Below the pieces are notes generated by a model, which saw only the letters and a program-made list of their open reading frames with translations, searched no databases and had not been told where the DNA came from. A stretch of 64,000 nt of DNA, from assembly GCF_013178945.1 (NCBI RefSeq), contig NZ_JABFDM010000001.1, forward strand, positions 434,001-498,000, given 5' to 3'. Below, piece by piece: positions 1 to 9,795 of the stretch. Every line of letters begins with the position of its first letter. The stretch's first letter is position 1. A program made the position numbers and the translations under genes. This DNA comes from Bradyrhizobium aeschynomenes. GTDB taxonomy: Bacteria > Pseudomonadota > Alphaproteobacteria > Rhizobiales > Xanthobacteraceae.

Positions 1-1461
1 GTGCAGCGCTTCTCGACCGACTGGCACGCCAACAGCTTCGCCGGCTCCACGGTGCGCAAGATCACAAGGGGCATGTGGGCGCTCGACCTCTACAACGACA
101 CCATCCTGCTGGCCCTGCTGCCGTCGCTCTCGGTGCTGCTCGGCTCGATGGTGCTGCTCGGCCTGCATTGGGGCGCGCTGGGCGCGGTGATCGCTGTCGG
201 CGCCGTGCTGTACGTGGCGATGACGGTCGTGTTCTCGACCCGCTACATCGCGCCGGCCGCGCGCATCTCCAACGCCTGGGACACCAAGGTCGGTGGCACG
301 CTGGCGGATGCCTTGAGCTGCAACGCCGTGGTGAAGTCGTTCGGCGCGGAAGCCCGCGAGGACGGCCGGCTGATGCGCGTCGTCAACCGCTGGTCCCGGC
401 GCGTCAGCCGCACATGGCTGCGCTATAACACGACCGCCGCTGTGCAGCTCGGCGTGCTGCTGTGCCTGCGTTCGTCGGTCATCGGCGGCGCCGTGCTGCT
501 GTGGATGGAGGGCCGGGCCTCGCCGGGCGACGTCACCTATGTGCTGACCAGCTACTACGTCATCCACGCCTATCTGCGTGATGTCGGCATGCACATCAAC
601 AACCTCCAGCGCGCGGTCAACGACATGGACGAGCTGGTGGCGATCCACGGCGAGCCGATCGGTATCGTCGATGCCGCCGATGCCAAGGCGATCGCGGTGA
701 CGGGCGGGCATATCGTGTTCGACGGCGTCACGTTCCACTATGGCGGCCATCGCGCCCCGCTGTACGACCGGCTGTCGGTGGACATCCGGCCGGGCGAGCG
801 GATCGGGCTGGTTGGGCGCTCGGGCTCCGGCAAGACGACCTTCGTCAAGCTGGTGCAGCGGCTCTACGACGTCAGCGGCGGCCGGATCCTGATCGACGGG
901 CAGGACATCGCCCATGCGAAGCAGGATTCGCTGCGCAGCCAGATCGCGATCGTGCAGCAGGAGCCGATCCTGTTCCACCGCTCGCTCGCCGAGAACATCG
1001 CCTATGGCCGGCCCGGCGCCAGCCAGGCGGAGATCGAGCAGGCGGCGCGGCTTGCCAATGCGCATGAGTTCATCATGCGCCTGCCCAAGGGCTATGGCAC
1101 CCTGGTCGGCGAGCGCGGCGTCAAGTTGTCGGGCGGCGAACGGCAGCGGGTGGCGCTGGCGCGCGCCTTCCTGGCGGATGCGCGCGTGCTGATCCTGGAC
1201 GAGGCGACCTCGAGCCTGGACTCGGAATCGGAGGCGCTGATCCAGGAGGCGATGGAGCGGCTGATGAAGGGCAGGACGGCGATCGTGATCGCACATCGTC
1301 TCGCGACGGTGCGCAGCCTCGACCGCATCCTGGTGTTCGACCGCGGCCGCATTGTCGAGCAGGGCAGCCACGCCACGCTGGTCGGCAAGCCGGGTGGGCT
1401 CTATCGCAGCCTGTTCGAGCGCCAGGCCATCGAGTTCAGCCAGCTCTCCGCCGCGGGGTGA
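1..1461 (+). CDS. ABC exporter, permease-ATPase fusion (5' partial)
   Basis: Type I ABC exporter half-transporter: a membrane domain followed by an ATPase domain, expected to work as a dimer in the inner membrane. The frame is open from the first base, so the N-terminus lies upstream of the window; residues are counted from base 1. Hydrophobic helices lie at about 25-70 and 145-195. The ATPase domain shows Walker A GRSGSGKT at 272-279, the signature LSGGERQR at 376-383, Walker B VLILDE at 397-402 and the H-loop histidine at 432, so it looks catalytically intact. Families of this shape export lipids, peptides or drugs; the substrate cannot be told from the sequence. It runs convergently into rnpB across a shared hairpin. 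Confidence 0.9.
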   Translation: MQRFSTDWHANSFAGSTVRKITRGMWALDLYNDTILLALLPSLSVLLGSMVLLGLHWGALGAVIAVGAVLYVAMTVVFSTRYIAPAARISNAWDTKVGGTLADALSCNAVVKSFGAEAREDGRLMRVVNRWSRRVSRTWLRYNTTAAVQLGVLLCLRSSVIGGAVLLWMEGRASPGDVTYVLTSYYVIHAYLRDVGMHINNLQRAVNDMDELVAIHGEPIGIVDAADAKAIAVTGGHIVFDGVTFHYGGHRAPLYDRLSVDIRPGERIGLVGRSGSGKTTFVKLVQRLYDVSGGRILIDGQDIAHAKQDSLRSQIAIVQQEPILFHRSLAENIAYGRPGASQAEIEQAARLANAHEFIMRLPKGYGTLVGERGVKLSGGERQRVALARAFLADARVLILDEATSSLDSESEALIQEAMERLMKGRTAIVIAHRLATVRSLDRILVFDRGRIVEQGSHATLVGKPGGLYRSLFERQAIEFSQLSAAG

Positions 1462-1469
1462 GAAATGGT

Positions 1470-1501
1470 GAGGGGCCCGGCGCTATTGCGCCGAGCCCCT
1501 C
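1470..1501. terminator. Convergent hairpin between ABC exporter and rnpB
   Basis: A 14-bp stem with one mismatch (GAGGGG... / ...CCCCTC) and a TATT loop sits 9 bases after the ABC exporter stop and 9 bases beyond the rnpB 3' end. It has no good T-run on either strand, so it may act as a weak bidirectional terminator. Confidence 0.5.
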
Positions 1502-1510
1502 ATGAACATA

Positions 1511-1950
1511 TCAGCCGGCCTGTAAGCCGGGTTCTGTAGGGCACCGCCAAGCTTGCGCATGACGATACGTGACGGCCATTCCTCTGGGATCGCGCTTGCG
1601 CGAGACCTCGGGCAACCTACCCGGACGGCGAGCCTGACATCGCTCCCGCGGACGTCATCGCCTGACACAAAGTGCCTTGGCGATTGTCTCCGCGTGGCCG
1701 TCCCTATTCGGTTTTGCTCCCGGTGGGGTTTACCATGCCGGTTCCGTTGCCGGTCCCGCGGTGCGCTCTTACCGCACCTTTTCACCCTTACTGCCTCCCT
1801 TGCGGGAAGAAGCGGTTCGTTCTCTGTGGCACTGTCCCTGGGGTCGCCCCCGCCGGACGTTATCCGGCACCGCATGTCGATGGAGCCCGGACTTTCCTCC
1901 CCGGCGGCCTTTCGGCACCTGCCGGAGCGGCCGTCCGGCCGACTGATGCG
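1511..1950 (-). ncRNA. rnpB: RNase P RNA component (class A)
   Basis: This is the catalytic RNA that removes the 5' leader from precursor tRNAs. On the minus strand it contains the hallmark conserved block GGAGGAAAGTCCGGGCTCC (complement of 1881-1899) near the 5' end, and the 3' end carries the conserved ACAGAACCCGGCTTACAG segment (complement of about 1521-1538). The length of about 440 nt is usual for alphaproteobacteria. The exact ends are estimated from the conserved blocks. Open frames crossing this region on both strands are not genes. Confidence 0.93.
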
Positions 1951-1953
1951 CTG

Positions 1954-1982
1954 TGAATGGGGCTTCGCAGCCGGCGCGTCAA
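1954..1982 (-). promoter_or_regulatory. Possible rnpB promoter
   Basis: On the minus strand a TTGACG -35-like hexamer (1977-1982) is followed after 17 bases by CATTCA (1954-1959), just ahead of the estimated rnpB 5' end. The -10 is weak, so this is inference from position and spacing. Confidence 0.35.
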
Positions 1983-2085
1983 GCCGTCGCCGGGCGGTCA
2001 AAAAATATTATCCTGCGCGTGTCGTTCCGCGTCGATGCCATTCGACTGGATGTCGGCGATCCAGCCGAAGAGAGGAGCAAGTCCG

Positions 2086-2439
2086 ATGCAGTACCTGTTG
2101 ATGATCTACCTGAACGAGGTCGAATACGCGAAGATGGAGAAGGAAGCCGAAGGCAAGATGCTCGCGGAGTATCAGGCCTTCACCCAATCGATCATCTCGA
2201 GCGGCAATTACAAGGGCGGTGACCGGCTGCAGCCGACCTCGACCTCCACGACCGTCCGGGTGCGCGACGGCAAGATCCTCACCACCGACGGACCCTTCGC
2301 CGAGACGCGCGAGCAGCTCGGCGGCTACTACATGATCGAGGCCAAGAACATCGACGAGGCGATCGGCATTGCCGCGCGCATTCCCGGCGCCCGACTCGGC
2401 TCGATCGAGGTCAGGCCCGTCTGGCAGTACAATCATTGA
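2086..2439 (+). CDS. DGPF / YCII-related protein
   Basis: Protein of 117 residues of the YCII-related dimeric alpha-beta barrel family. It carries the family signature DGPFAETREQLGGY at about 68-81, and starts MQYLLMIYLNE. An AGAGGAG ribosome binding site lies at 2071-2077, nine bases before the ATG, and decides this start over longer in-frame extensions. The gene is followed after 23 bases by an ECF sigma factor. DGPF proteins are the standard neighbours of ECF42-type sigma factors, where they are thought to be part of the signalling or target set. Its enzymatic activity, if any, is not known. Confidence 0.9.
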   Translation: MQYLLMIYLNEVEYAKMEKEAEGKMLAEYQAFTQSIISSGNYKGGDRLQPTSTSTTVRVRDGKILTTDGPFAETREQLGGYYMIEAKNIDEAIGIAARIPGARLGSIEVRPVWQYNH

Positions 2440-2462
2440 GGCCAGTTCGGCGGCGCGAGAAC

Positions 2463-3707
2463 ATGACGCCCGATGCCATCGAAAAACTGTTCCGCGACGA
2501 ATCGGGCCGCGCGCTTGCGACCTTGATCAGGCTCGTCGGCGATTTCGATCTCGCTGAGGATGCGTTGCAGGATGCGTTCGCGGCGGCGCTGGTCACATGG
2601 CGGGGGTCCGAGATCCCCGCCAATCCGCGGGCGTGGCTGGTGCATGTCGCGCGCAACAAGGTGATCGATCGCATCCGGCGGCAGCGCAGCTTTCGTGCCA
2701 AGGAGCAGGAAATCGTCGACGCGATCGAGCGCGACGCCGCCAGCGATGAGACCACCGCCCCCGCCGATCTCGTTGACGACATGCTGCGGCTGATCTTCAC
2801 CTGTTGCCATCCGGCCTTCGCGCCGGAGGTGCAGGTGGCGCTGACGCTGCGCACGGTGTGCGGCCTCACCACGGCGGAAGTCGCCCGCGCCTTCCTCACC
2901 AGCGAGGACGCGATGGCGCAGCGCCTGGTGCGCGCCAAGCAGAAGATCCGCCTCGCCGGCATCCCTTATGAGGTGCCCGGTCGCGACGCCCTCGATGAGC
3001 GCATGCGCGGCGTGTTGACGGTCATCTATCTCGTATTCACCGAAGGCTATCTCGCGACCTCCGGCTCCGCGTTGATCCGACACGATCTGGCGCGCGAGGC
3101 GATCCGGCTCGGCCGTCTCGTGCGGGACCTGATGCCGGAGGCCGCCGACATCTCGGGTCTGCTCGCTTTGATGCTGCTGCACGACGCGCGGCGCGCCGGG
3201 CGCATGGATGCCTCGGGCGACATCGTCCTGCTCGAGGACCAGGATCGCTCCACGTGGAATCGCGCGCAGATTGACGAAGGGTTGGCCCTGGTCGAATGCG
3301 CCCTGGCCGTGAAAGGACGACCGCAGCCCTATACGGTGCAAGCGGCGATCGCTGCGCTCCATGCGCAGGCGTCGAGCTACGAGCACACGGACTGGCGGCA
3401 GATCGTCGGTCTCTACGAGGTGCTTTTGCGAATTGCGCCATCGCCGGTGATCGAGCTCAATCATGCAGCGGCAGTCTCGATGGTCGACGGCCCGGCGCGC
3501 GCGCTTGCGCTGGTCGACTCGCTGGCGGCGCGCGGCGGCCTGAAGCAGTATGATCTGCTTCCGGCCGTGCGCGCCGATCTGTTGCGGCGGCTCGGACAGC
3601 ACGACGAGGCGCGCGCGGCCTATCATGAGGCGAGCGATGCGACGCAGCTCGTACCGCTGAAGCGTCTCTACGCGCGCCGGCTCGCCGAGCTCGACGCTGA
3701 GACGTGA
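2463..3707 (+). CDS. ECF sigma factor, ECF42-like, with long C-terminal domain
   Basis: RNA polymerase sigma factor of the extracytoplasmic-function class, 414 residues. The sigma region 2 (about 10-80; FDLAEDALQDAFAAAL) and region 4 (about 110-165; GLTTAEVARAFLTSEDAMAQ, a helix-turn-helix) are followed by about 240 extra residues. That C-terminal part contains LLEDQDRSTWNRAQI and NHAAAVSMVDGP, typical of the helical, TPR-like extension of ECF42 members. Ordinary ECF factors are only about 180-200 residues. The ATG at 2463 is chosen over one at 2436 because alignment-like similarity begins at MTPDAIEKLFRDESGRALA. There is no anti-sigma gene beside it; the C-terminal extension is thought to do the control in this group. 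The DGPF gene upstream is probably its operon partner. Confidence 0.9.
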   Translation: MTPDAIEKLFRDESGRALATLIRLVGDFDLAEDALQDAFAAALVTWRGSEIPANPRAWLVHVARNKVIDRIRRQRSFRAKEQEIVDAIERDAASDETTAPADLVDDMLRLIFTCCHPAFAPEVQVALTLRTVCGLTTAEVARAFLTSEDAMAQRLVRAKQKIRLAGIPYEVPGRDALDERMRGVLTVIYLVFTEGYLATSGSALIRHDLAREAIRLGRLVRDLMPEAADISGLLALMLLHDARRAGRMDASGDIVLLEDQDRSTWNRAQIDEGLALVECALAVKGRPQPYTVQAAIAALHAQASSYEHTDWRQIVGLYEVLLRIAPSPVIELNHAAAVSMVDGPARALALVDSLAARGGLKQYDLLPAVRADLLRRLGQHDEARAAYHEASDATQLVPLKRLYARRLAELDAET

Positions 3708-3711
3708 TCGC

Positions 3712-4563
3712 TCACGCTCGCGGCGGCGGCTCGTCCGCCGGCAGACTCGTCAGCAGGGCATGCAGCGTCCACAAGGTTGAGCGGTCGGCGATGCCGTCGA
3801 CCTTCTCGGGACGGAAGTGCCGTTGGAACGCGGTCACGACCTCCATCGTGAGACCATCGAACTTGCCGGTGATCGGCACGCCATAGCCGTACTTGGCGAG
3901 CGCCTTCTGCAAGCCCTTGACGTCATCGCCGATGCTGCCGAGCTTCAGCGTCTCGCCCTTGGTGATCGCCGCCGGCTGCACCCAATGGCCGACTCCGGAA
4001 TTGGCGAGGGAGTGCCAGGGGAACTTCTCGCCCGGATCCTTCTTGCGCGACGGGGCGACGTCGGAATGGCCGAGCACGCGATGCGCGGGCACGTTGCGGC
4101 GGAGCATGATGCCGCGGCACAATGCGATCACGGCGGCGATCTGCCGTGGCGGAAAGTCCGGGTAGCCCCAGTCATGGCCGCGATTGACGATCTCGATGCC
4201 GATCGAGCAGGAGTTGATGTCCTCCTCGCCGCCCCAGGACGACAGCCCCGCGTGCCAGGCACGCAGCGCCTCGGGCACGCATTGGACGATGCGGCCGTCC
4301 TCGAGCACGATGTAGTGCGCTGACACCTCGGTGCCGGCGGTGCACAGTTTGGTGATCGCGCCCTCGACGTCCGGCATGCCGGTGTAGTGGAGGATGACCA
4401 TGTCCGGCTGGCGGCCGCCCTTGCGCTCGCCGAAGTTCGCCGACGGGATCACGTCGGATGCGATCGACGAATCCGGCGTGAACATCGGCAGGTCTGAAAC
4501 GCCCTTGGGGATCGGCAGCGCACGGGGACGCTTCGATTCCGGCTTGTCGGTGGAATTTGGCAT
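3712..4563 (-). CDS. N-acetylmuramoyl-L-alanine amidase with peptidoglycan-binding domain (AmiD-like)
   Basis: Zinc amidase that cuts the bond between N-acetylmuramic acid and L-alanine of peptidoglycan or muropeptides; 283 residues. The amidase_2 (PGRP-like) fold runs from about 45 to 190, with the first zinc histidine in VILHYTG (H59) and a second cluster in HRVLGHSDVAPSRKKDPG. A PG-binding_1 domain follows (about 205-275; LGSIGDDVKGLQKALAKYGY). There is no clear signal peptide: the N-terminus is polar and Pro/Lys-rich, so either it is cytoplasmic, in cell-wall recycling, or it uses another route. It points away from the dcw cluster and is convergent with the sigma factor gene. Confidence 0.88.
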   Translation of the reverse strand: MPNSTDKPESKRPRALPIPKGVSDLPMFTPDSSIASDVIPSANFGERKGGRQPDMVILHYTGMPDVEGAITKLCTAGTEVSAHYIVLEDGRIVQCVPEALRAWHAGLSSWGGEEDINSCSIGIEIVNRGHDWGYPDFPPRQIAAVIALCRGIMLRRNVPAHRVLGHSDVAPSRKKDPGEKFPWHSLANSGVGHWVQPAAITKGETLKLGSIGDDVKGLQKALAKYGYGVPITGKFDGLTMEVVTAFQRHFRPEKVDGIADRSTLWTLHALLTSLPADEPPPRA

Positions 4564-5129
4564 GAACGACTCGAAGCGGGCGGCAAGGGCAATGGCTCAA
4601 ATCGAATATGGGCAGGCACTACTCTTTTACATGTCCCAGCCGCAATCGAAATCGCATGCCGGCCCATCATATTGATCCGACCGTTGCGCAAACGCGCCGA
4701 GAACCATCGAGGTTTCGTCGAGCGAGCTCGGCTCGCAGGGCAATCGGTTCTTCCGCGCTCGCGCTGCCCGCCCCAAGTGCCTCATATCCGCCACAGACCG
4801 TCAACGGTTTGTTAACGCTAAACGCCGTTACTAAGTGGTGAAGAGCCGAGCCGGCTTTCGAGACGGCAAGCCGCCATATGCAAGGTCCTGCACGGGATAT
4901 TACCGTACCGAGTGCTGCCGGGGGCATCCGGCAGCGCTTGGTCGCTGATCAACGGGGGAATGCCCCGGCACGGAGTTCGCGTGCTGGGGGCCGGGCATTT
5001 GTGGGGCTGACCGTCGGCCGTTCTGGGCGATGGTTGGGCGAATTGACGGGGCGCGAGGATCGAAGGCGCGATGGGCTCGCAGCCAAGCATAGTCAGTCCG
5101 GATCGGCGGATTTCCTGTGGGGAAGCCGC
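4564..5129. other. Leader/intergenic region in front of the dcw cluster; no MraZ gene
   Basis: This 566-base gap separates the divergent amidase and rsmH. No frame in it looks like MraZ (no 140-residue SpoVT/AbrB-type tandem repeat protein), which in many bacteria is the first dcw gene. It holds an AT-rich spot with GTTAACGCTAAAC (about 4811-4823), the only promoter-like stretch, and a stem GCTGCCGG/CCGGCAGC at 4914-4935 in the likely rsmH leader. Several TGGGG/TGGGC words occur at 4985-5039 but not with MraZ-box spacing. Confidence 0.6.
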
Positions 5130-6125
5130 GTGAGCACGGCTGACCAGCGCCACGTCCCGGTGCTCGGCCCTGAAGCGGTCGAGATGCTTTCACCGCGCGC
5201 CGGCGGAACCTATGTCGATGCGACCTTCGGCGCAGGCGGCTACACGCGTTTGATCCTGGCTACGCCGGGAACACGGGTGATCGGGATCGACCGCGACAGC
5301 ACCGCGATTGCCGGCGGAGCCGATCTCGCCACCGAGGCAGGCGGCCGTCTTACGCTGGTGGAGAACCGTTTCTCTGCACTGGCCGACATCTGCTCTGCGC
5401 AAGGTCTCGGCCATGTCGATGGCATCGTGATGGACGTCGGCGTGTCATCGATGCAGCTCGATTCCGCCGCGCGCGGCTTTTCGTTTCGGTTCGATGGCCC
5501 GCTCGACATGCGCATGGGAGGGCAGGGGCCGACCGCCGCCGATATCGTGGCGCAGGCCTCCGAGCGCGATCTGGCCGACGTCATCTACATCTTCGGCGAA
5601 GAACGCCACTCCCGTGCGGTGGCCCGCGCCATCGTCGCCGCGCGGAAAGAGCAGCCAATCACCACGACGCGGCAACTCGCCGATCTCGTCGCGCGGGTCG
5701 TCAGGTCGAAGCCGGGCGACATCCATCCGGCGACCCGGACGTTCCAGGCGTTGCGTATCCTCGTCAATGAGGAGCTCGACGAACTCGAACAGGCGCTGTC
5801 GGCCGCGGAGCGCATCCTTGCGCCGGGCGGCCGTCTCGCGGTCGTCTCGTTCCATTCGCTCGAGGACCGCATCGTCAAGACCTTCCTCGCCGAGCGCAGC
5901 AAGACCGGCGGCGGCTCGCGCCATCTGCCGGAGATCGCGCAGGAGGCGCCGAGCTTCCAGTTGCTCAACCGAAAGCCGGTCGTGGCGGACGAGGCCGAGA
6001 CCGAGGCCAATCCGCGCGCGCGCTCCGCCAAGCTGCGCGGCGCCGAGCGCACGGCTGCGCCGACACATGTCGCAGCGAAGTCCTCTCCATGGCCGCGTCT
6101 GGCCGCTGTCCTGCGGGGAGGCTGA
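5130..6125 (+). CDS. rsmH: 16S rRNA (cytosine(1402)-N(4))-methyltransferase
   Basis: RsmH (MraW) methylates N4 of C1402 in 16S rRNA using S-adenosylmethionine. The 331-residue protein begins with the family's HVPVL motif (8-12), has the SAM-binding [10 protein letters not shown] at 30-39 and [11 protein letters not shown] in the core, and ends in a basic tail. The GTG at 5130 is chosen because the conserved region starts eight residues later; upstream in-frame sequence back to 4878 is low-complexity leader. It is the first gene of the dcw cluster here and is followed by ftsL after 3 bases. Confidence 0.95.
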   Translation: MSTADQRHVPVLGPEAVEMLSPRAGGTYVDATFGAGGYTRLILATPGTRVIGIDRDSTAIAGGADLATEAGGRLTLVENRFSALADICSAQGLGHVDGIVMDVGVSSMQLDSAARGFSFRFDGPLDMRMGGQGPTAADIVAQASERDLADVIYIFGEERHSRAVARAIVAARKEQPITTTRQLADLVARVVRSKPGDIHPATRTFQALRILVNEELDELEQALSAAERILAPGGRLAVVSFHSLEDRIVKTFLAERSKTGGGSRHLPEIAQEAPSFQLLNRKPVVADEAETEANPRARSAKLRGAERTAAPTHVAAKSSPWPRLAAVLRGG

Positions 6126-6128
6126 CCG

Positions 6129-6521
6129 ATGCGCCTCCTCCATCTGGTCGTGATCTGCTCGCTGATCTTCGCGGCCGCTTATGTCTACCGCATCAAGATG
6201 GAATCGACCGCGCGCGTCGAGCGCGTGCTGCAACTCCGCGCCGAGATTCGCGAGCAGCGCGAGGCCATCGCTCTCCTGCGTTCGGAATGGGCCAAACTCG
6301 ATGCGCCGCTCCGGCTGCAGGGTCTCGTCGAGCGGCATCTGCCGCTGAAGCCGCTCAACGCCACGCAGTACGACAGCCTCAAGAATCTCCCGGAGCGGCC
6401 GCCGCGGTTTACGCGCCCGGACAATCCGGATCCGATCGGATCGATGATCGATGCGATCGACGCGATCAATGAAGAGCCCCCCGTGACCGGATCGGTGCGT
6501 CGCCCGGAGGATCAGCAATGA
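6129..6521 (+). CDS. ftsL: Cell division protein FtsL
   Basis: Small bitopic inner-membrane protein of the divisome, 130 residues. A single membrane helix lies at about 3-20 (LLHLVVICSLIFAAAYVY), followed by a periplasmic coiled coil rich in Leu/Glu/Arg at about 25-75 (RVLQLRAEIREQREAIALL) and a Pro-rich tail. The sequence of this family is poorly conserved, so the call rests on size, topology and its place between rsmH and ftsI. It overlaps ftsI by four bases (ATGA), which suggests translational coupling. FtsL acts with FtsB and FtsQ to activate FtsW and FtsI; no ftsB is seen in this cluster. Confidence 0.9.
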   Translation: MRLLHLVVICSLIFAAAYVYRIKMESTARVERVLQLRAEIREQREAIALLRSEWAKLDAPLRLQGLVERHLPLKPLNATQYDSLKNLPERPPRFTRPDNPDPIGSMIDAIDAINEEPPVTGSVRRPEDQQ

Positions 6522-8266
6522 CCGATCAGCTTCGGCCCCAGGTCAAGCCACAGGAGCCCTGGCGCCAGCGCTTGGTGCGCACGCTGCTGTACGGGCGCGA
6601 CGTCGATCGCACCGCCAAGGCCCGCGCCCGCATCGGGCTTGCGATCATTGCCTTCGCCGCGGTTTACGCGATCATCGGCGGCCGGCTCGTGATGTTTGCG
6701 GTCGGCTCCGACGGGCCGAGCGCGCGTCGGGCCGCGCAGCAGGACGCCATCGCGACCGCGCGGCCCGACATCGTCGACCGCAACGGGGCCGTGCTTGCCA
6801 CCGACGTCAAGACGCCGAGCCTGTTTGCCGAGCCGCGCCGCCTGATCGACAAGGACGAGGCGATCGAGCTGCTCACCGCGACCTTGCCGGATCTCGATAC
6901 GAGCGAGGTGCGCGACCGCCTGATGTCGCGCAAGGGTTTCGTCTGGCTCAAGCGCGAGATGACGCCGAAGCAGCAGCAGGACATCCATCGCCTCGGTCTG
7001 CCTGGGATTGGGTTCCTGCGCGAGAACAAGCGTGTCTATCCGACCGGCAACGAGGTGGCCCATCTGATCGGCCTGGTGAACATCGACAACCAGGGCATCG
7101 CCGGCATGGAGAAGTGGCTCGACAATCAGGGTCTGGCCGACCTGCATCGCGCCGGCTTCGCTACCGACCGCCTGCAGCGCCCTGTAGAGCTGTCGGTCGA
7201 TCTGCGCGTCGAGCACGCACTGCGCGACGAATTGCTGAAGGCGAAGGAAAAGTTCAAGACCAAGGCGGCCTCCGGCCTGGTCGTCAATGTCAGGACCGGC
7301 GAGATCATTGCGATGGTGTCGCTGCCGGATTTCGATCCCAACAATCCGAAAGAAGCGCACGATCCCGACCGCATCAACCGCCTCACCACCGGGGTCTACG
7401 AGATGGGCTCGACCTTCAAGGCCTTCACCCTGGCCATGGCGCTCGACACCGGAAAATATGATCTCAACTCGTTGTGGGACGCGCGCGGGCCGCTGCATTA
7501 CGGCAAATTCGCGATCCATGACGACGAGCCGAAGGGGCGCTTCCTCAACATGAAGGAAGTGTTCTACTTCTCCTCCAATGTCGGCGCAGCAAGGATCGCG
7601 CTGACGCAGGGCGTCGAGGGCCACAAGGCGTTCCTGCGCAAGATGGGCCAGTTCGACCGGCTGCGCACCGAGCTTCCCGAAAGCGCCTCGCCGATCCTGC
7701 CCAAGCGCTGGAGCGAGTTGAACACGGTCACGATCGCGTTCGGTCACGGCATGGCGGTGGCGCCATTGCAGGGCGTGATGGGCGTCAGCGCGCTGGTCAA
7801 TGGCGGCTATCTGATCCCGCCGACCTTCATGAAGCGCACCGAGGCCGAGGCGATGGCGATCGCCAAGCGTGTGATCAAGCCGGAGACCTCGGAGAAAATG
7901 CGGTACTTGATGCGTCTGAACGCCGAGGTCGGCACCGCGCGCAAGGCCGACGTGAAGGGCTACTACATCGGCGGCAAGACCGGCACAGCGGAGAAGGTGA
8001 TCAACGGCCGCTACGCCAAGAAGAAGGTGCTGACCCTCTTCACCGCCGTGATCCCGGCCGACAAGCCGAAATACCAGCTCCTGATCATGCTGGACGAGCC
8101 GCAGCCGCTGAAGGAAACCTACGGCTTCATCACCTCGGGCTGGAATGCAGTGCCGACCGCCGGCAACGTGATCTCCCGGATCGGGCCGCTGCTCGGCATC
8201 GAGCCCCGTTTCGACCTGCCGCCGTCCGACCGCCAAATTCTTGCGGCATCGCGGCTGACACAGTAA
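6518..8266 (+). CDS. ftsI: Septal peptidoglycan transpeptidase FtsI (PBP3)
   Basis: Class B penicillin-binding protein that crosslinks septal peptidoglycan in the periplasm; 582 residues. A membrane anchor lies at about 43-65 ([17 protein letters not shown]), then the dimerisation domain (about 80-235) and the transpeptidase domain. All three active-site motifs are present: STFK with the nucleophile S298, SSN in [10 protein letters not shown], and KTG at 487-489. It overlaps ftsL by four bases and is followed by murE after 68 bases. It works with the glycosyltransferase FtsW encoded further on. Confidence 0.96.
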   Translation: MTDQLRPQVKPQEPWRQRLVRTLLYGRDVDRTAKARARIGLAIIAFAAVYAIIGGRLVMFAVGSDGPSARRAAQQDAIATARPDIVDRNGAVLATDVKTPSLFAEPRRLIDKDEAIELLTATLPDLDTSEVRDRLMSRKGFVWLKREMTPKQQQDIHRLGLPGIGFLRENKRVYPTGNEVAHLIGLVNIDNQGIAGMEKWLDNQGLADLHRAGFATDRLQRPVELSVDLRVEHALRDELLKAKEKFKTKAASGLVVNVRTGEIIAMVSLPDFDPNNPKEAHDPDRINRLTTGVYEMGSTFKAFTLAMALDTGKYDLNSLWDARGPLHYGKFAIHDDEPKGRFLNMKEVFYFSSNVGAARIALTQGVEGHKAFLRKMGQFDRLRTELPESASPILPKRWSELNTVTIAFGHGMAVAPLQGVMGVSALVNGGYLIPPTFMKRTEAEAMAIAKRVIKPETSEKMRYLMRLNAEVGTARKADVKGYYIGGKTGTAEKVINGRYAKKKVLTLFTAVIPADKPKYQLLIMLDEPQPLKETYGFITSGWNAVPTAGNVISRIGPLLGIEPRFDLPPSDRQILAASRLTQ

Positions 8267-8334
8267 GCCGTCCGCGAATCGTCGGCTTTGCAGGTTCCGC
8301 CACCCGGGCGGGCCAGAATCGGTACGGGACCAGG

Positions 8335-9795
8335 ATGAAACTTCACGACCTCTTCGGGGATCAGGCGGAGCTCGCCCCGCAGATCGCCGCCGTCGAAGTC
8401 TCCGGCCTTGCCGTGGACAGCCGCGCCGTCCGGCCCGGCGATCTGTTCTTCGCACTCCCGGGAACCAAAGCCGACGGCGCCAGCTTCATCACCGCTGCGA
8501 TCGCAGCCGGTGCGGTCGCGGTAGCGGGCGCCGCAGCGCCTGGATCAGTGCTGTCCGTTCCCTTCGTCACGCTGGCGAACCCTCGGCGGGCACTGGCGCT
8601 CGCCGCCTCGCGCTTCTTCCCGCGCCAGCCTTCCACCATCGCCGCCGTCACCGGTACGAGCGGAAAGACCTCGGTGGCCGCCTTCACGCGGCAGATCTGG
8701 CAGATGCTGGGCCACAGCTCGGCCAGCATCGGCACCGTCGGCCTCGTGTCGGACAGGCGCACCGTCTACGGCTCGCTGACCACGCCCGATCCCATCGCGC
8801 TGCATCGGCAGATCGACGAGATCACCCGGGACGGCGTCACGCACCTGGCGTTCGAGGCCTCCTCGCATGGTCTCGATCAATTCAGGCTCGATGGCGTGAA
8901 GGTCTCGGCCGGCGGGTTCACCAACCTGTCGCGCGACCACATGGATTACCACCCGGACCTCGCGCACTATCTGAATGCCAAGCTCAGGCTGTTCCGCGAT
9001 CTCGTTGCGCCCGGCGGTGCCGCCGTGATCTCGGCCGATCATGAGTGCTCTCCGGAGGTCATCGCGGCGGCGCAAGCGCGGGGGCTTCGCCTGATGACCG
9101 TTGGGACGAGCGGCGACGGGACCGGGGAGGGCATCCGGCTCGTGGCCGCCGCGGTGGATGGCTTCACGCAACAGCTCGAGCTGCAGCATTGCGGCCGCAT
9201 GTCCACGGTCCGGCTGCCGCTGGTCGGCGCGTTCCAGGTCGAGAATGCTCTGGTAGCGGCGGGCCTTGCCATCGGCACCGGCAGTGATCCGCAGGCCGTG
9301 TTTGAATCGCTCGAGAGGCTCGAGGGCGCCAAGGGGCGGCTCGAACTGGTTGGCGAGTACAACGGCGCGCCCGTCTTCATCGACTACGCCCACAAGCCGG
9401 ACGCCCTCGCCAAGGCGTTGCAGGCCGTGCGGCCCTATGCCTCAGGAAAGCTTGTGGTGGTGTTCGGCGCCGGCGGTGACCGCGACACCGGTAAGCGGCC
9501 GCTGATGGGCGCGATTGCCGCTGAAGAAGCTGACAGCGTCATCGTCACCGACGACAATCCGCGCAGCGAGGATCCCTCGGCGATCCGCGCCGCGATCTTG
9601 GCCGCGGCCCCAGGCGCCCGAGAGATCGGCGATCGCGCCGAGGCGATCCGGATCGCGATCGGCGAGCTGAAGCCGGGCGATGCGCTGGTGATCGCCGGCA
9701 AGGGCCATGAGACCGGACAAATCATCGGCAGCACGGTGCTGCATTTCAGCGATCATGAAGCGGTCGCGGACGCATTGGCAGCGAGGGCATCATGA
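8335..9795 (+). CDS. murE: UDP-MurNAc-L-Ala-D-Glu:meso-DAP ligase
   Basis: ATP-dependent amino acid ligase that adds the third residue of the peptidoglycan stem peptide in the cytoplasm; 486 residues. The ATP-binding GTSGKT lies at 107-112 in the Mur ligase central domain. The DNPR motif at 407-410 is the hallmark of ligases that use meso-diaminopimelate rather than lysine, so the wall is of the DAP type. The stop overlaps the murF start by four bases (ATGA). Confidence 0.97.
   Translation: MKLHDLFGDQAELAPQIAAVEVSGLAVDSRAVRPGDLFFALPGTKADGASFITAAIAAGAVAVAGAAAPGSVLSVPFVTLANPRRALALAASRFFPRQPSTIAAVTGTSGKTSVAAFTRQIWQMLGHSSASIGTVGLVSDRRTVYGSLTTPDPIALHRQIDEITRDGVTHLAFEASSHGLDQFRLDGVKVSAGGFTNLSRDHMDYHPDLAHYLNAKLRLFRDLVAPGGAAVISADHECSPEVIAAAQARGLRLMTVGTSGDGTGEGIRLVAAAVDGFTQQLELQHCGRMSTVRLPLVGAFQVENALVAAGLAIGTGSDPQAVFESLERLEGAKGRLELVGEYNGAPVFIDYAHKPDALAKALQAVRPYASGKLVVVFGAGGDRDTGKRPLMGAIAAEEADSVIVTDDNPRSEDPSAIRAAILAAAPGAREIGDRAEAIRIAIGELKPGDALVIAGKGHETGQIIGSTVLHFSDHEAVADALAARAS

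Noticed and set aside
1483..2101. Several open frames on both strands across 1483-2101
   Set aside because: They cover the RNase P RNA gene, whose conserved blocks explain the sequence; none has a protein-like pattern or ribosome binding site.
4985..5039. TGGGG/TGGGC words as possible MraZ boxes before rsmH
   Set aside because: Spacing (17, 22 and 11 bases between starts) does not fit the 10-base period of MraZ boxes, and no mraZ is present here.
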